A stretch of 64,000 bases of DNA, from assembly GCA_023653785.1 (NCBI GenBank), contig JAMKCH010057147.1, forward strand, positions 1-64,000, in the 5' to 3' direction. Positions 36,358-48,987 of this stretch are shown here, in pieces; position 1 is the stretch's first letter, and every line of letters starts with the position of its first letter. The notes below the pieces were generated by a model that was not told the origin of the DNA, did not search any database, and saw only the letters and a program-made list of their open reading frames with translations. The DNA comes from Ophioderma brevispina. Its lineage: Eukaryota > Echinodermata > Ophiuroidea > Amphilepidida > Ophiodermatidae. The position numbers were made by a program, and so were the translations under genes.

Positions 36358-39300
36358 TAAACCCCCGGGGTGTTACTTTTCATCTCCTCTCCATGGGGCA
36401 ACAATCCAATTTGGACACCAAACTGAGGGGGGCCCTGAACCATATAGGGAAGTGGTTCAGGTATATGCTAAGAGGAACCCTTTTGGGAAATACTTTGCTT
36501 GGAAGCGAAAATTTTACCCCAAATTAAGTTCCAGAGTTGCAAATTTATCATTTTAACTTTAAGTTCCTTATTAGGGACCCTACTATGAGAGAGAGAAAAC
36601 ATAAACCAATTGGGCCTCACATTCCTAACTGAGGAAAAGGGTTGAGTTCCGCCAGAACAAATCCCCATATAGCCTTACATCCTTACATGGGGATGAGCTT
36701 GCATGGAACAACAAGTAAGCAGGAGTTTTCCCCAAAATGTGTGACAGACCAATTGTGCCATTTAGCATGCCCTTTGAAGTTGAGTAAAAAAATGAAATGG
36801 ATTTACCAGGGTTTGGTCCTAATGCCTGTTTCCTTAAGAGAGCTCGTTTTATTTTGAGCCTATATACTAGACACTTGTTACTTGGAGAAATATATTTCAT
36901 ACTGAATCTGAGTACCCTCCAAATGTAGTCACACTAAAATGTATTGAAGTTAGTTAATTGCATTTTCCTATACTACGTGTATTTGTTAAACACAAAGGTT
37001 GTTCCCCTCCTCACCCACCGATTAGGGTGGTTGCCCCATCTGGCAGACATGTGTTCTTACAGCCATGACCCAAGCTCTATGGGCCAAAGTTTCACCTACC
37101 ATCCACTGTTGTGGCCTTGAAGTTGGCTACATGGCTATTATTGAGTAGTTTTGGGGCATGCTGACATGATGTATGGCAAGGGTGCCTTCCCCCAGTTACG
37201 TAACAGGAGCTAAACAGCAACTAAGCGACTTTATATATGTCAGATTACGCCATCAGGCGTGGTGGCATCAGGATATTTTTTTCTTGGAGCATTGGAGGGT
37301 AGTCCAATTTAAGGCCAAAATTCCAAAAAAGTTTGGTTCAAATTGTACTTTTCGTGCATTTTTTCTTTTGAGGGGGGGCGGGGTTAAGGGAAACTGAGCC
37401 TGGTTGGGTATTTCCCCACCCCTGCCCCCACCCCTCCCAGTAGGATTGGCGCAAGCCAGTGAGCTTGGGTGTTCAAAACCCAGGATTTTGCCAAAAATTG
37501 TATTCGTTGATGGTGCGCGTCCCCTTCATTGATGTTTATGACCATGACCCTGAGAGAGATGACTACTCAACTGCCAGCTTCAAAGATCCTAGGCAAATAT
37601 GCCACAAAAGAGTTGAGACTGGGTCTAATGTTAGGTCTAAGTCTAAGGTCTATAGTGTAATTTTGTGTGCATTGACATCAGGTATTGTATTATCTTTGAA
37701 ATTCGTTAGGTACTTTAGAAGAAAATTGGAATAACTGTCATTTTGAAAAGAAAACTAATTTTGACTTAGGACTAGGTCTAATTTTTAACCTGTATAACTT
37801 TTTGTGCCATAGGATAATCGTTTCTTGAAAGTTTCATTCAAACTGCCAATTCTGCGGGAAATACAGGGTAGCTATAATACAGTGTACACTGAGAGAAAGT
37901 AACTGATTGTGCATGAAAAGGTAAGGGCCTTATTTTCAGAATCGCGGCTTCTAAATATTGGGACATTGCAGATTTTTCATTTTCGTAGTGAATAATAACA
38001 AGCTAATTTGCATAATGGGAAAAATAGAAAATGCAATTTTTTGTTTATTGTCATGCTATGAGGCCGGACCTCCACAGCCACCTAATGCTAAGCTTTCCTG
38101 CACATGTTTGCTTGGTGGACATTGCATGTATATGACTCATTTGAATAATTTAGCAAACAATAACCAAAATACATTTCTTTTTTTATTGTAGATGCTATGA
38201 GGATGGGGACCATTCCATATGAAAGCATATAGGTATGGTTTTCATGCACAAAAAAATTGCCTGTACCATTATGCATATTAAATGGCTATTTGCATAATTA
38301 TACAAAAATATAAATATCTTAGGTTTAAAGTACATGGCATGAGAGGGGGACATCCACCAGATATACAAGAATACAACTTTGGGCTTCCATGTGCAAATGG
38401 TGCTGTGCCATTTATTTTGATGAGCTAATGTGCATAACTTATGCTAAAATATGTCCCAGGATTTGTTTATTGTAGATGCTGTGTCAGTGGATTAAAGGGA
38501 CATTCTGTCATCCTCACATTCTGAAATGGTATGTGTGCAAATGTGTAACATTTTCTGATTGGGTCAAGACACATGGTTCAAGAACTGCCTTGTCATTTCA
38601 TATCTCTGATTGGCTGACTACGACATATAAGCGCATAACCAACCAATCAAGTTGGCTGATAGTGCCCAGAGGGTTACTGAGCATTTATCATTCAGTAGAC
38701 AGAATACTGTCCTTTCTGTGGTGACGTGCTGAGCCCTTTGAAATATTTCAGTATTCGCGGCTCCTGAGCAATACAAGTAATACATCCCGTATCATATAGC
38801 ACTTTATCAGTATTACGCACATGTCCATGCGCTCAGTTTACAAAGAGAGAGACTGCCCAAGTGTAATCTAGTATCTGTGTAAGGGTCATATGATATAGTG
38901 TGTACTGCCAGAGTATGTGTGCTGCTCGCTACATGCACTATAAATTACTTTCCTTCCATAAGTAAAAAGGCAAGAGTCAAAAAGTTGAGCTATAGGCCTA
39001 AGAATTTGCATAAATGAAATTAAAATAAAGCTCAGTTATTAAGTTTTTGTTTTAATAATATTAGTAGTAAATTCATATCTACTGAATGATAAATTTGTTG
39101 CCCCTGTTTGTTCTCATGTAATATGAAAAATATCAAGGGTTTTTGGTGTCATACCACACAAGGCCACAAACTAATAATATTTCTAGGTCTTTTTATTAGA
39201 ATTTGATACTAATGTTGAGTCTATTGATTCTGAAATTTAAAAAAAAATATTTTAGCATTCCACCCCCTTCTGAAAAATATGATAACCCACCTACTTACCA

Positions 39301-41089
39301 TAAAAGAATACACAATAAAAGAGTGGTGGGAGACCAAAACAGAGCAAAGCTTAGATATAATTTTTAAAACTTAAGTTTTATAACTATGATGTGAAGTGCA
39401 ATTTAGACCATAGAAGATTCCAAAAATGCTTTTCAAGACAAGACAAGCAAGTACCCATTGGACATAGTCATATATAGGGCTGTTGAAATGACGTTGGCAT
39501 TTCCAATGTTGAATCAAATTCAGTTTTGATGTAAATTTCTTTAAAAGAATCTCGACAGTGTGTTTTGGAAGTTCCAATGTTGATTGCCCACTGGGTAGTT
39601 TGGGTAACCAAATAGACTTTAAGCTTTGTATTTTACCTGTATAGTTTTCTCCTCTTATATTGGCACACCATTTGCCATATTTTTTTACTATACCAGTATT
39701 CAATCCAGTTTTTCATACACACACATGCATGAACACACACACACAACATACTTGCATACACACGCACACACATGCACAATCCACCAATATAGCCAACAAA
39801 GATAAAAAAATGTCTTTTGCTTCCTTTTGTTTTTGCCACCCTTCAACTGATTATATCTTTGGATTAATTGTTCAATTTCAATGGGGTTTTTTTTTTTTTT
39901 TTTTTTTTTAAAAAAGGGTGTATAAGTAACATGGAAAAGTAAAAATCAAATCTGACCAACTTCAGACTCATTTCGTTTGATCACCACCTCACATATACTT
40001 TTATGCCTTGTGGTGACCTTACGCATTTACTTGGCACACAGAATAATATACTACAAATAAGTAATTAAAATTCCTTTTTGCATTTTTACTAAAAAAATGG
40101 TCCCACAAGGTAGTATATCACTATACTTTTTCCCCTTTTGCTTAAAAATCTCCCCACATGGTATTCCGATGTACACACACTGTATTTATGTCCCACAGTA
40201 CTTGAGCCATAGTGCACAATTAAATTAAGTATTTATAATGTCCTCACATGTATGAGAAAAAAAAAAAAACAAAATATCAGAACCACAAATAAGATTTTTG
40301 GGTGTGTTTGTTTTTTTTCTATAAAATGTCCCCACAAGGTATAACCTCAGTACCCACTAAGTAATTTTTTAAATAGCCCACACAGAAGAAACCTAAATAT
40401 TTAATAATATCAAAACTTCAAAATTACTGTATTCTGTTCTGCATCGTGCTTATACAATTCATTTAAGAAATAGGGTGTGCCGTATCATTTATGGGCAAAT
40501 ATGTGTCCGAGGTTGGAAAAACTCAATCACAAATTGGACGAGGCGCAACCGAGCCCATTATTTGGAAAGTTTTTCCGGCCAAGGATCCCTATGAGTCCAT
40601 ATATGATACATGGTCAAACCCTATTCTATTCTTTTACCTAAACAACTTGATTTATAAGAAAATGCATTGCAGAATAATGGGCCAGTAAAACGGAAACCAA
40701 TCAGAATGCTGCAGTTTCAATAACGGGCAGCAAAGTAATAGCATTTAAAATATACATTTGTAATTAATCTTTGGTGCTGCAGACTCTTAGCAAATTTGTC
40801 CTTATAGATGGCCATGTTGCTAAAAATTTGAAATTATTGCTCAATATCCATTGTACATTGAAAAATGGGTGGTGGCTTGTAAACTTAGTCATTTGAACTT
40901 CTGAACTTTGAGTGGGAGGGAATTTATATCCACACCCATGCTATTGTAAACAGCAATGCCATGCATACATCATAGTGAAACACATGCTATTGTTACAGTA
41001 TATCAGTATTATTGTCTAAATATCTATTTTCAAATACATATTATACCATGAACAGCTGGGGACATATAAAATTAATTTGTGTGTGTGTG

Positions 41090-41120
<31 letters not shown>

Positions 41121-41700
41121 GTGTGTGTGTGGTGTGTGCGTGTATGTGTGGTGTGGTGTGTGTGCACTGTGTGTGAGTGGATTTATAACCTAGTCATCAG
41201 GGTGAAGATCACTTTTTGATGTTTGAAATGGCTATTGTGCTGAAGGTGTTTGCTTTGTCTAGGACAAATGGAAAAACATTGCTATTTTAACCATTATTCC
41301 CCAATTTTCTTTTGACTTAAAAAATGTGGTGATACTTCACAGATCGCTCACACTTCCACACTCACATACACCTTACACAAACACTCTGAAAATTAGACAC
41401 AATTAAGTTATGATAGAATAAAGTGCATAACAAAAAATGTAGTCACACAAGTATACTGAACATAGACACAAATGGAGTGAAACAAGTATAATGCAGTTTG
41501 TACACACACACTCTCACTCAAATGCATGCATGCTTTCAGAAAGTGAATACCCACAAGTAAATTAAAGCAAAAAGATATGAATTACAATAAATATAACCCA
41601 AATAGCAAGACCATAATTTTAAATGAATTGCAATAAACACAAACCAAATACCAAGACCATCATTTTAGATGTTTGCCTAATCAAGCCAGAACTATTATTT
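36358..41700. other. Intergenic region, little assignable
   Basis: Short open frames only. Simple sequence includes a CA-rich tract at about 39715-39775 and a T-run at about 39886-39909. The words TTTATTGTAGATGCT recur near 38183 and 38466. A CCCACTGGG-type end near 39585-39595, with a CCATTGGACA counterpart near 39457, suggests an old miniature element of about 140 bp. Confidence 0.4.
41073..41178. repeat. GT microsatellite
   Basis: About 100 bp of GT units interrupted by TT and GG doublets. It precedes a looser CA-rich tract (41350-41520). Confidence 0.9.
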
Positions 41701-42167
41701 AGTATCTCTAAAGTAAGTTTCATCTGTGAAATTTTTTTAAAGAAGCTGATTTCAACTGATTTTGGTAGGTATGGGTGTCAACATTTACCAAAAAAAAGTG
41801 AGTTATCGTAGGGGGTGGGAAATTGGTTTTTCGGGAGTCAAAGGTCAATAACAGGGGTCAAATTTTGAAATTGATCCAATCATGTTGAAAAGTATACCAA
41901 GTTAATAGTAATCATAAGGATTCCAAAAAGTATAGTTTGTACTATCTGCGGCCGAAAGTTTTGGAGTTATAAGCTAAAAACAGCAAAAATCAATAAAAAG
42001 GATAATTTTCAGTTGTACAGGGGTCAAATTTAAAAATTACTCCGATTTGGATAAAAAATGGTGCAAATTATAGATGGAGCTCATAGGATAAAAATAAGGA
42101 ATAGTTTTGAGTGTCTTCAATGCTTACTTACCGAAGTAGGGGGAACAAGGTCAAGCCCCATTGAATG

Positions 42168-43726
42168 CAGTGGCGTGACCAGGGGGCAGGGGGCAGCTGC
42201 CCCCCCTGTGGGGAATCTTGCCCCCTCCCCTCTTGCCCCCTGAAAAATTAGTGATTTTCTGCACATGTGTCTATTACAGAAGACAACATATACCTATATG
42301 ATTATACTAGAAATGTGAATATACCGTGATGTCCCAAAAAAAAAAAATCACGCAACACATGGTGGCAGGAGGATAGGTTTGACAAAAACATGAATACTTA
42401 TTTTTTGTTGTGAGGGGTCGGTAAGATGGGCACTGTTAGCATAATACCCTGAAAAGTTCATAGAGGTAGAGTAATAGTTTTAAGTATGATCCCACAAATC
42501 AAGTAAAACCCGCAGAAACCCATTTTACAAAAATGAGGAGCTGGTAAACCACACGAGTTGTCAATAAAGTAAAGAATGGCAAATACAATATGATTGCAAT
42601 CTCATTTACTTTCCCAAAATTTCTTGCAGACAATTCATCTACGGGGTCAAAATGACTGCATTACCAATAACTATTTTAATGATAATATTTAAAACATTTT
42701 TTATTGGTGATAAAATATGTTTAAAGACGATATAACACTATGACTAAGTCAAGACCCAAAATCCATCATCACATAAAATGATAAAATGCGATGGCTGCAA
42801 CTTCTTGCTTGTTGCATTGAAAAATATGTAACATTCTCAACTTTATGAAGTAAAACCTAGGTTTCAAACAACAAAATCAATAACAATATCAGTATATTCA
42901 TTATGTCATTAAGTTTTGGGTTAAGATCTCTTGTGTGCCGTCACAAAATGCTGTATGAATGATTAGCTCTAATCAATGCTATCTTATTGGACAATATGAG
43001 AGTTTAGAGTTTGTGTTCTACAATACGAGAAGAGTTTGTTGTTTTCTGATCATTCATTCCTAATTTGATCTTTTAGTGTTTTAAAATGCATGTTTTTTAG
43101 TGTTTTACCAATGAAACATTTAAGTTAATATCTGTATGCATTAGCTGTCTTTTTAAATTAACAAAAAAAAAGGCAAATGGTGGTTGGAAAAGGTGATGTG
43201 GGTTGAATTTAGAGGATTCATATTAGTGGTTCTGAAGCGCAAAGTAAAGTGCCGTATTTGTAGTTAATAGCGCCGCAATTTGGTTAAATGGTCCTTGCAG
43301 GTTACTGATTTTCGTGGGGTCAATCTTTAAAAAATATTGACTTACCTTAGGAAATTTTAAGGGATTAGTAGCACAGTCCCATCTTATTCTTACAACAAAG
43401 AAGAAGTAGTAAAGTGCTTTTGTTCAAAATTATGACGCCTGCACCAAGTGTTGCGGTTTTTTTGGAAACAAGGGATGCTATGTGCTGATTTTTGGGGCAT
43501 TAAGGTACGGACGCATTGTCGATGTATTAAAATGTCCTTCCTTTTCTATGCACTACACGAGGGACGGTACCGTAAGTTCCCCCCCGTCCCCCCCGGATCT
43601 TCAGAATTTTGATTCCGACTGTGAAAAAAGAATTTGGAGACCATTGATGCTTTCCACTCCTGAAAAATGTGTGGCCCCCCGTCTCGCCCCCCCCCCCTGA
43701 AAACAAAAAAGCTGGTTATGCCACTG
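42168..43726. mobile_element. hAT-superfamily non-autonomous element with perfect 8-bp TSD
   Basis: Begins CAGTGGCGTGACCAG and ends CTGGTTATGCCACTG, 1559 bp. The 8-bp duplication ATTGAATG is exact at 42160-42167 and 43727-43734. CAGNG-type termini and 8-bp duplications are hallmarks of hAT transposons. The interior is AT-rich with no frame resembling a hAT transposase, so it moved in trans or is a deletion derivative. Confidence 0.88.
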
Positions 43727-43915
43727 ATTGAATGCAATGGGGTTGATCTTGGTGCCCCCTATTTGGGAAAACTAAGCATTTAAGACAGTCAAACTATTCC
43801 TATTTTAATCCTATGAGCTCATCAATAATTGGCACCATTTGTTATCCAAATCGGAGGACATTATAAACTTGACTTTGACAACTGAAAAATGACCTTTTTA
43901 TTGAATTTTTGCTTG

Positions 43916-43964
<49 letters not shown>

Positions 43965-44760
43965 GTGCACCTGATGCTTCCCCCCCTGAAATAGTGTGCC
44001 CCCTTGCCCCCTTCCCCCCTGACAAAAAAAAGCTGGTATGCCACTGATTGATGCAATGGATGTTGATCTTGGTGCCCCCTAATTTGGGAACTAAGCAGTT
44101 AAGACAGTTAAAACTACTTCCTATTTTCATCCATATGAGCTCTCATTCAATATTGCACCCATTTGTGTCCAAATCGGAAGACATTTTAAAATTGACATTT
44201 GTTAACAACTGAAAATGAACATTTTATTGCGTTTTTGCGTTTTTAGCCTATACTCAAAAACTTTCGGCCAAATATAAAAAAATTTGGCGCCCCTGACCTG
44301 ATTGCTTTCCCCCCCCCCCCGAAATATGGTGCCCCCTCTGCCCCTTCCCCCCCTGAAAAAAAAAGCTGGTTAGCCACTGATTGAATGCAAGGATGTTGAT
44401 CTTGGTGCCCCCTAATTTGGGAACTCGCATTTTAAAACAGTCTAAAAACTATTCCTTATTTGAATCCCTATGAGCTCCATCAATAATGGGCACCATGTGT
44501 ATCCAACTCGGGAGACATTTTTAAAGTTCACCTGTTAAACTTTTGAAAACTGACCATGTATTGATTTTTGCTGTTTGGTTTTTAGGCCTTATAACTTCCC
44601 AAAAACCTTTCGGCCAAAGATAGTACAAACTACACCTTTTTGGAATCCTATGATTAAAATATTATTGGTATACTTTTCAACATGATTGGATCAATTTCAA
44701 AATTTGACGCCTGCTGAGGGACCTTGACTCCCGAAAAAACAATTTCCCCACCCCCTACGA
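43700..44760. repeat. Triplicated hAT-host junction with an A-run
   Basis: Three units of about 310-350 bp begin near 43710, 44030 and 44360. Each carries the hAT right end (CTGGTTATGCCACTG or a variant) followed by ATTGAATGCAATGG or a variant and the foldback arm. The first unit ends in an A-run of about 40 at 43921-43960. The units differ mostly by single-base indels in homopolymers, which looks more like unpolished long-read sequence than like divergence. Confidence 0.7.
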
Positions 44761-44999
44761 TTACTTCACTTTTTTTTGGTAATGTTGGACACCCTTTACC
44801 TACCAAAATCAGTTGAAATAAGCTTCTTAAAAAATTTCACAAGAGTTGATAAAATAGTTTACTTTTGGGTTACTATACGACTTTTTACTATATTCACAAT
44901 TTGTATCAATGCTTTGGCGTGTGTGCACAGATGGTATAGGAATTGTATATGTGGCAGATGTTGTATAGGAAAAAATGCTCTATTTTAAAAGCTGATACA

Positions 45000-45260
45000 T
45001 ATTTGAAAATGTCTTACTCCGTAAAGGCACCATCAGGGATTCTCCGAAAGAGTAAAACTATTTGTAAATTGGCACGGACTAGCTTATATAAAGAGAAGAA
45101 TAAGGCTGTAGAATTTTCAAAGAATTTTTGACACCTAACTTTAAAAAATTTCAGGAAAAGAAAGAAGTCACACGCAGTGTTCAAAGATGGCCAATCTCCA
45201 TGCAATTAGGGTGTTGCGAACAGGGTCCGTATGGAGAGTAATGAATTAAAAATATCTGAT
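45000..45260. repeat. Dispersed repeat shared with 46140-46375 and 48690-48940
   Basis: The words AGGCTGTAGAATTTTCA, AAAGAAGTCACACG and CCAATCTCCATGCAATTA have relatives on the same strand at 48690-48940 and inverted at 46140-46375. They are probably parts of one further miniature-element family. Boundaries not resolved. Confidence 0.4.
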
Positions 45261-45279
45261 TGTCCGTATTTAAGCGCAG

Positions 45280-45823
45280 GCACATTTTCACCAAAATAGA
45301 AATGTCTTCAATTGTGTAACTTCAAATGATAGTCTAGGCCATTGGAAGAAACAGAGATATATTTTACACATAAAAAGAAACTACCCCAAAACAGATAGGA
45401 CATTGATTGAGGCTAAAGAAATCCAGGTAATTTGTAGGCCAACATTTTTTAAGTTGTCCATAACTTTAATCAAAAAATGTTGTATATTACATGAATATTA
45501 GGCCAACTTTTAAGTTAAAATTTAAAACCACAAAGGTTATAGGGACGATCAAAACAGTTGGGCAGCGGTGGGAAAACATGCATACGGCTCCGTGCAGATG
45601 TTCATGTGTTTAAACACACATTTCGTAGTATGCTGAATTTAACGTCGCGGCGACGTTAAATGATAAAATCGTTCGGTTTACCATAGGAAAGCTGTGATTT
45701 GGTCTGAATTCATTCAGGATGAGGGGGCTTTTGTATATTAAAAGCCTTTACAACCATGCAAAAATATTGATTTGAAAACATCTTGAGGGCGCAAATTTTC
45801 AAAGTGCCAGGTTCTCTTTAAAG
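45280..45823. mobile_element. Palindrome-core TTAA-type element, copy 1
   Basis: The same family as 49600-50101, in opposite orientation: GGCACATTTTCACC at the left and CAAAGTGCCAGG at the right. The core near 45643-45667 reads TTTAACGTCG then CGACGTTAAA around one unpaired base. A long G-run follows at about 45822-45859. Confidence 0.6.
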
Positions 45824-46139
45824 GGGGGGGGGTGGGTTGGGTGGGGGGGGGGGGGGGGGACAGTATCAGGATTTTACTAAATCAAAAAAACTAGATTTTG
45901 CGTTCTCGGCTTTCGCGGACTCACTATATTCAAAGAAAGAAGATGTGAGATGACTCCATAAAAAAAATTAACAATTTTAGTGACACATACACATACCACA
46001 CACATACACAAACACACAGTTGCAAAGTGGTCCGCCAGCTATGCTGGCGGCCCAAAAAAATCATAAACAAATAGATTATGCAGTTTGTCATGAAGTGATA
46101 TGTATCGTAATAAAACACACCCTTAATTGATAGACTATT

Positions 46140-46375
46140 AAATCAATCTAATAAGGTCCAAAAATCGGATATTTTGTCATTACTGTCAATACGGACACTA
46201 ATTAGTAACCACGCAAGGTGACTAATGATTCATATCTCGGAACACTGCTGTTTTCTTCCTTTCTGACAATTTTTCAGTTGCAAAATTACCATCTTATCCT
46301 TCACTTTTTAAGCTATTTTGTGAACTAAAGTGATTTAGACCTTTCGGGTGAAATCACTGATTGGAGCTTTAAGGA
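46140..46375. repeat. Inverted relative of the 45000-45260 repeat
   Basis: Contains TGTCATTACTGTC, CACTGCTGTTTTCTTCCTTTC and ATCTTATCCTTCACTTT, which are the inverse of sequence at 48755-48900. It ends near GAGCTTTAA, hinting at the TTAA-type boundary seen elsewhere. Confidence 0.4.
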
Positions 46376-46399
46376 CGGCAATCAGGAAAATCCTAGTTG

Positions 46400-46956
46400 A
46401 CCTTTAAAATGTACTAAATAAAGTATACTCATTTTACAGGCTTGATAACCCAGATGGTGACGACTTTAATGGCTCTGTACATTAGTCAATTTGTTTGGAT
46501 TAAAATGGACAAATTATAGTGGAGTGATTTTTCAATGGGGTAATTTTTGGATTTTTTTTAATAGAAGAGAAGAGAAACACTTTCTATGTTTTCATTGGTT
46601 TCTATTCAAAGTTTCAAACCATGTAAGCGGCTATGCTACAGCTACCAAAACATGTGTTGAAGGATTTCAGGTATTGAGTGCACAATAAAACACCACACAT
46701 TACCACACAACAAATATTGTAGGCAGTAGATATTGTAGTCCATGTTAAGTTTAGTCTTGTTCCAAGTCCTGGTGGTTGTGGGTCTATTCCTAACAACACC
46801 TGTCCCCAAGTCTCCTCTGAATTGTCTAAAACCATGTTCATGCAATATATGGTGTCACATGTTTTGTATACAAGAAGGGCGTAGGCTGCTTCTTTTAAAG
46901 TGGTAACTGCAGGAACTTTCATTCACAACAGATGCTGAGTAAAGTACAAGTACAAA
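46400..46956. other. Unassigned stretch with a 102-codon minus-strand frame
   Basis: An open frame on the minus strand (46614-46922) has no recognised domain. Repeats lie on both sides and there is no acceptor/donor pair that makes a convincing exon. Probably chance or old repeat. Confidence 0.25.
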
Positions 46957-47161
46957 CAGGGCGTCACCAGAACCTTTGCAAAGGGAGGGAGGGGCAGAGG
47001 GGTGCGAGTCATTTTTTGAGGGGGTGAATGTGAAATTTGGGTCTTTCCATAGACACTGTACCAAAGCTCCAGTTCATTTGGGGGTGGGCTGGCGAGGAAA
47101 GGCTTATGTTCGGGGGGCTTGCGCCCCCTGCCCGCCCCCTTCCCCCGCGGTTATGCCACTG
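46957..47161. mobile_element. hAT-like miniature element, divergent
   Basis: Starts CAGGGCGTCACCAGAACC and ends GCGGTTATGCCACTG. The interior has CCATAGACACTGTACC in common with the fragment at 53784. It lacks a recognisable 8-bp duplication. Confidence 0.6.
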
Positions 47162-47738
47162 ATTACCCATCATTCCATCAAAACTTTGTATATGATTCTT
47201 CTCATATGTAGTCTTTGATGGATTAATGGAAATGCTCAATAGAAGGCCAAACATGACAACAACTGACAAAAGTAATTGTAATTACTCATCATTCCATCCA
47301 CACTTTGTAAACGATTCTTTTCGTAGTCTTTGATTGATTATTGGGAATGATCAATAGGAGGAGAACATGAAGCGTTTTAGTAATTGTAGATCAAAGGTCA
47401 TCTAGTAGTCATCTGAGGGTATTGTGTAAACCACAATGATTTGTTTCACACAAATGGCTACAGAAAGGAAGATCCTTTTGAGTTATATATAGGGTTTTCA
47501 TCAATAAGAGGTCAAATGTCCAAAGGTCACCTAGAGGTCATTTGAGGTTAATGTTGAAAACTGCTGCTTCTGTCACAGAAATAGCAGTGTTTTCACCAAG
47601 GTTGCTTAGAATGATCGGTGTAGAATGGGTTATAGGGTGTTCAAGGATAAGAAGTCAAAAGCCATCTGAAAATTATTTGAGGTGATTTTTAAAAATACTT
47701 AAATGTTTATTTTTTATTTTACATATAATGATACATGA
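47162..47738. other. Non-coding, short dispersed words
   Basis: TACCCATCATTCCATCAAAACTTTG (near 47164) is repeated with changes near 47285, giving a loose tandem of about 120 bp. GTCAAAGGTCA-like words appear near 47390 and 47510, as in K2P intron 1. Confidence 0.4.
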
Positions 47739-47838
47739 AACACACAGCATATACAAAGAAATAATATATAGATTATTTGAAATAGTAAGTAAATATTATG
47801 TTGCTTGTATATAATTGGATGGTATACATTTAAATTAT

Positions 47839-47998
47839 GGAAAGAGTTCCATATGTACCCCCTTTAAAAAATCTACAGGAAACAAATTCTTTTTATTTAT
47901 GGCCTAACACCAACAAAACCCTTAACCCTAAGGCCAAAGATAAAAAAGATTTTGTTACATGTAGAATTTTGAAGGGGGGTACATATGGAACTCTTGCC
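47839..47998. mobile_element. Miniature element, GAGTTCCATATGTACC family, copy 1
   Basis: About 160 bp with inverted termini AAGAGTTCCATATGTACC and GGTACATATGGAACTCTT. The interior contains TTTATGGCCTAACA and CCTAACCC-like words. The duplicate is at 49088-49253 and a diverged copy at 50531-50672. Confidence 0.75.
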
Positions 47999-48344
47999 AA
48001 AATGGCTAAGAATGACACTTGACGGATGTATCAAAGATGACAGTTCATAGCCAATATGAGGTCATTATTAAAAAATTCTTAATGATGCTTACACAGAAAT
48101 GGATGTGTGTACCAAAATGGCTCAGAACAATTCTTGAGGACTGGGTTATATATTGGTGGTTTAGAGATGTTAAGGAGGTCAAGGGTCAGCTGACCATATT
48201 TATCCAAAAATAATTCAAATACTGTTTTCACATAAATGGATGAGCATTCATCTTTATTGGAATATGATTTTTTGAAATGAGGTCGACTGAAAAAGTTGAT
48301 GTTTAAGGTAATTCAATGGTCAGTCCCTTGAAAAAATATTTTAA

Positions 48345-48686
48345 AGAGACATTGGCACATTTGAAAAATAGTGCGTCCTCAAATTTTTTTCAAAATCGAT
48401 ATTTTTGCATGGTTGTAAAGCTTTTATATACATTAGCCCTCACTTGAAATGATTAAGACCAAATCAGTGCCCTTATGGGTAAACAGAACGATTTCATAAT
48501 TAATGTCGCCGGCGACATTAATTCAGCAGACAATGGTAATGGCGTTTAACACAAGAAAACGCATGCCGTATGCACGTTTCCCATGTTTCCCACGGCATGC
48601 ACCATGTTTGACGGGTCTGTGACCTTTGTGGTTTTAATATCAATGAGTACGAGTCTACGGTATTCATGTAATATACGCATTTTTTT
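48345..48686. mobile_element. Palindrome-core TTAA-type element, copy 2 (truncated)
   Basis: TTAA at 48341-48344 precedes AGAGACATTGGCACATTTG. The core 48498-48523 is a perfect 26-bp palindrome centred on GCCGGC. The right half is missing: after 48686 the sequence switches to the 45000-45260 repeat family. Confidence 0.65.
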
Positions 48687-48987
48687 ATTATAGAAAACTT
48701 AAAGACACTATCAGTGATTTGAAAAATATTTGAAATTTGCAGGAATAGCTTCAAAGTGAAGGATAAGTCTGTAGAATTCTCATAAGTTACCTTTTCTAGC
48801 TGTAGAATTGACAGAAAAGGAAGAAAACGGCAAGTGTTCCAAGATACGATTCTCCATTCAATTACGTGTTGTAGTAAGTGTCCGAACGGACAGTAATGAC
48901 TACAATCTCCGATTCTGTCCTTATTAGGTTGCTTCTGGTCTTATCATTTGCAGGGTATGTTAGGATATTTTTTTTTTTTTTTTTTTT

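Larger units (their letters stand above)
41726..44840. mobile_element. Foldback element split by a hAT insertion
   Basis: The left arm starts GTGAAATTTTTTTAAAG and runs to the hAT target at 42167. The right arm is its inverse and ends AAAAAATTTCAC at 44840. Words such as AATCATGTTGAAAAGTATAC and CCACCCCCTACGA confirm the pairing over about 430 bp. The pre-insertion centre would have been the near-palindrome CCCCATTGAATGCAATGGGG, so the hAT element landed at the hairpin tip. The right side is complicated by triplication. Confidence 0.75.
47739..48686. repeat. 0.95-kb direct duplication, copy A
   Basis: Near-identical to 48988-49940. Differences are a few substitutions and a short AAAAATA expansion. 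It contains one GAGTTCCATATG miniature element and the left part of a palindrome-core TTAA element. The open frames at 47837-48213 recur in copy B and are not taken as genes. Confidence 0.85.

Noticed and set aside
46614..46922. 102-codon minus-strand open frame as a possible exon
   Set aside because: No recognisable domain, no convincing splice context, and it lies among repeats.
47837..48213. Open frames repeated at 49274-49468 as a duplicated gene
   Set aside because: They span a miniature element and non-coding repeat and are conserved only because the whole 0.95-kb block is duplicated.
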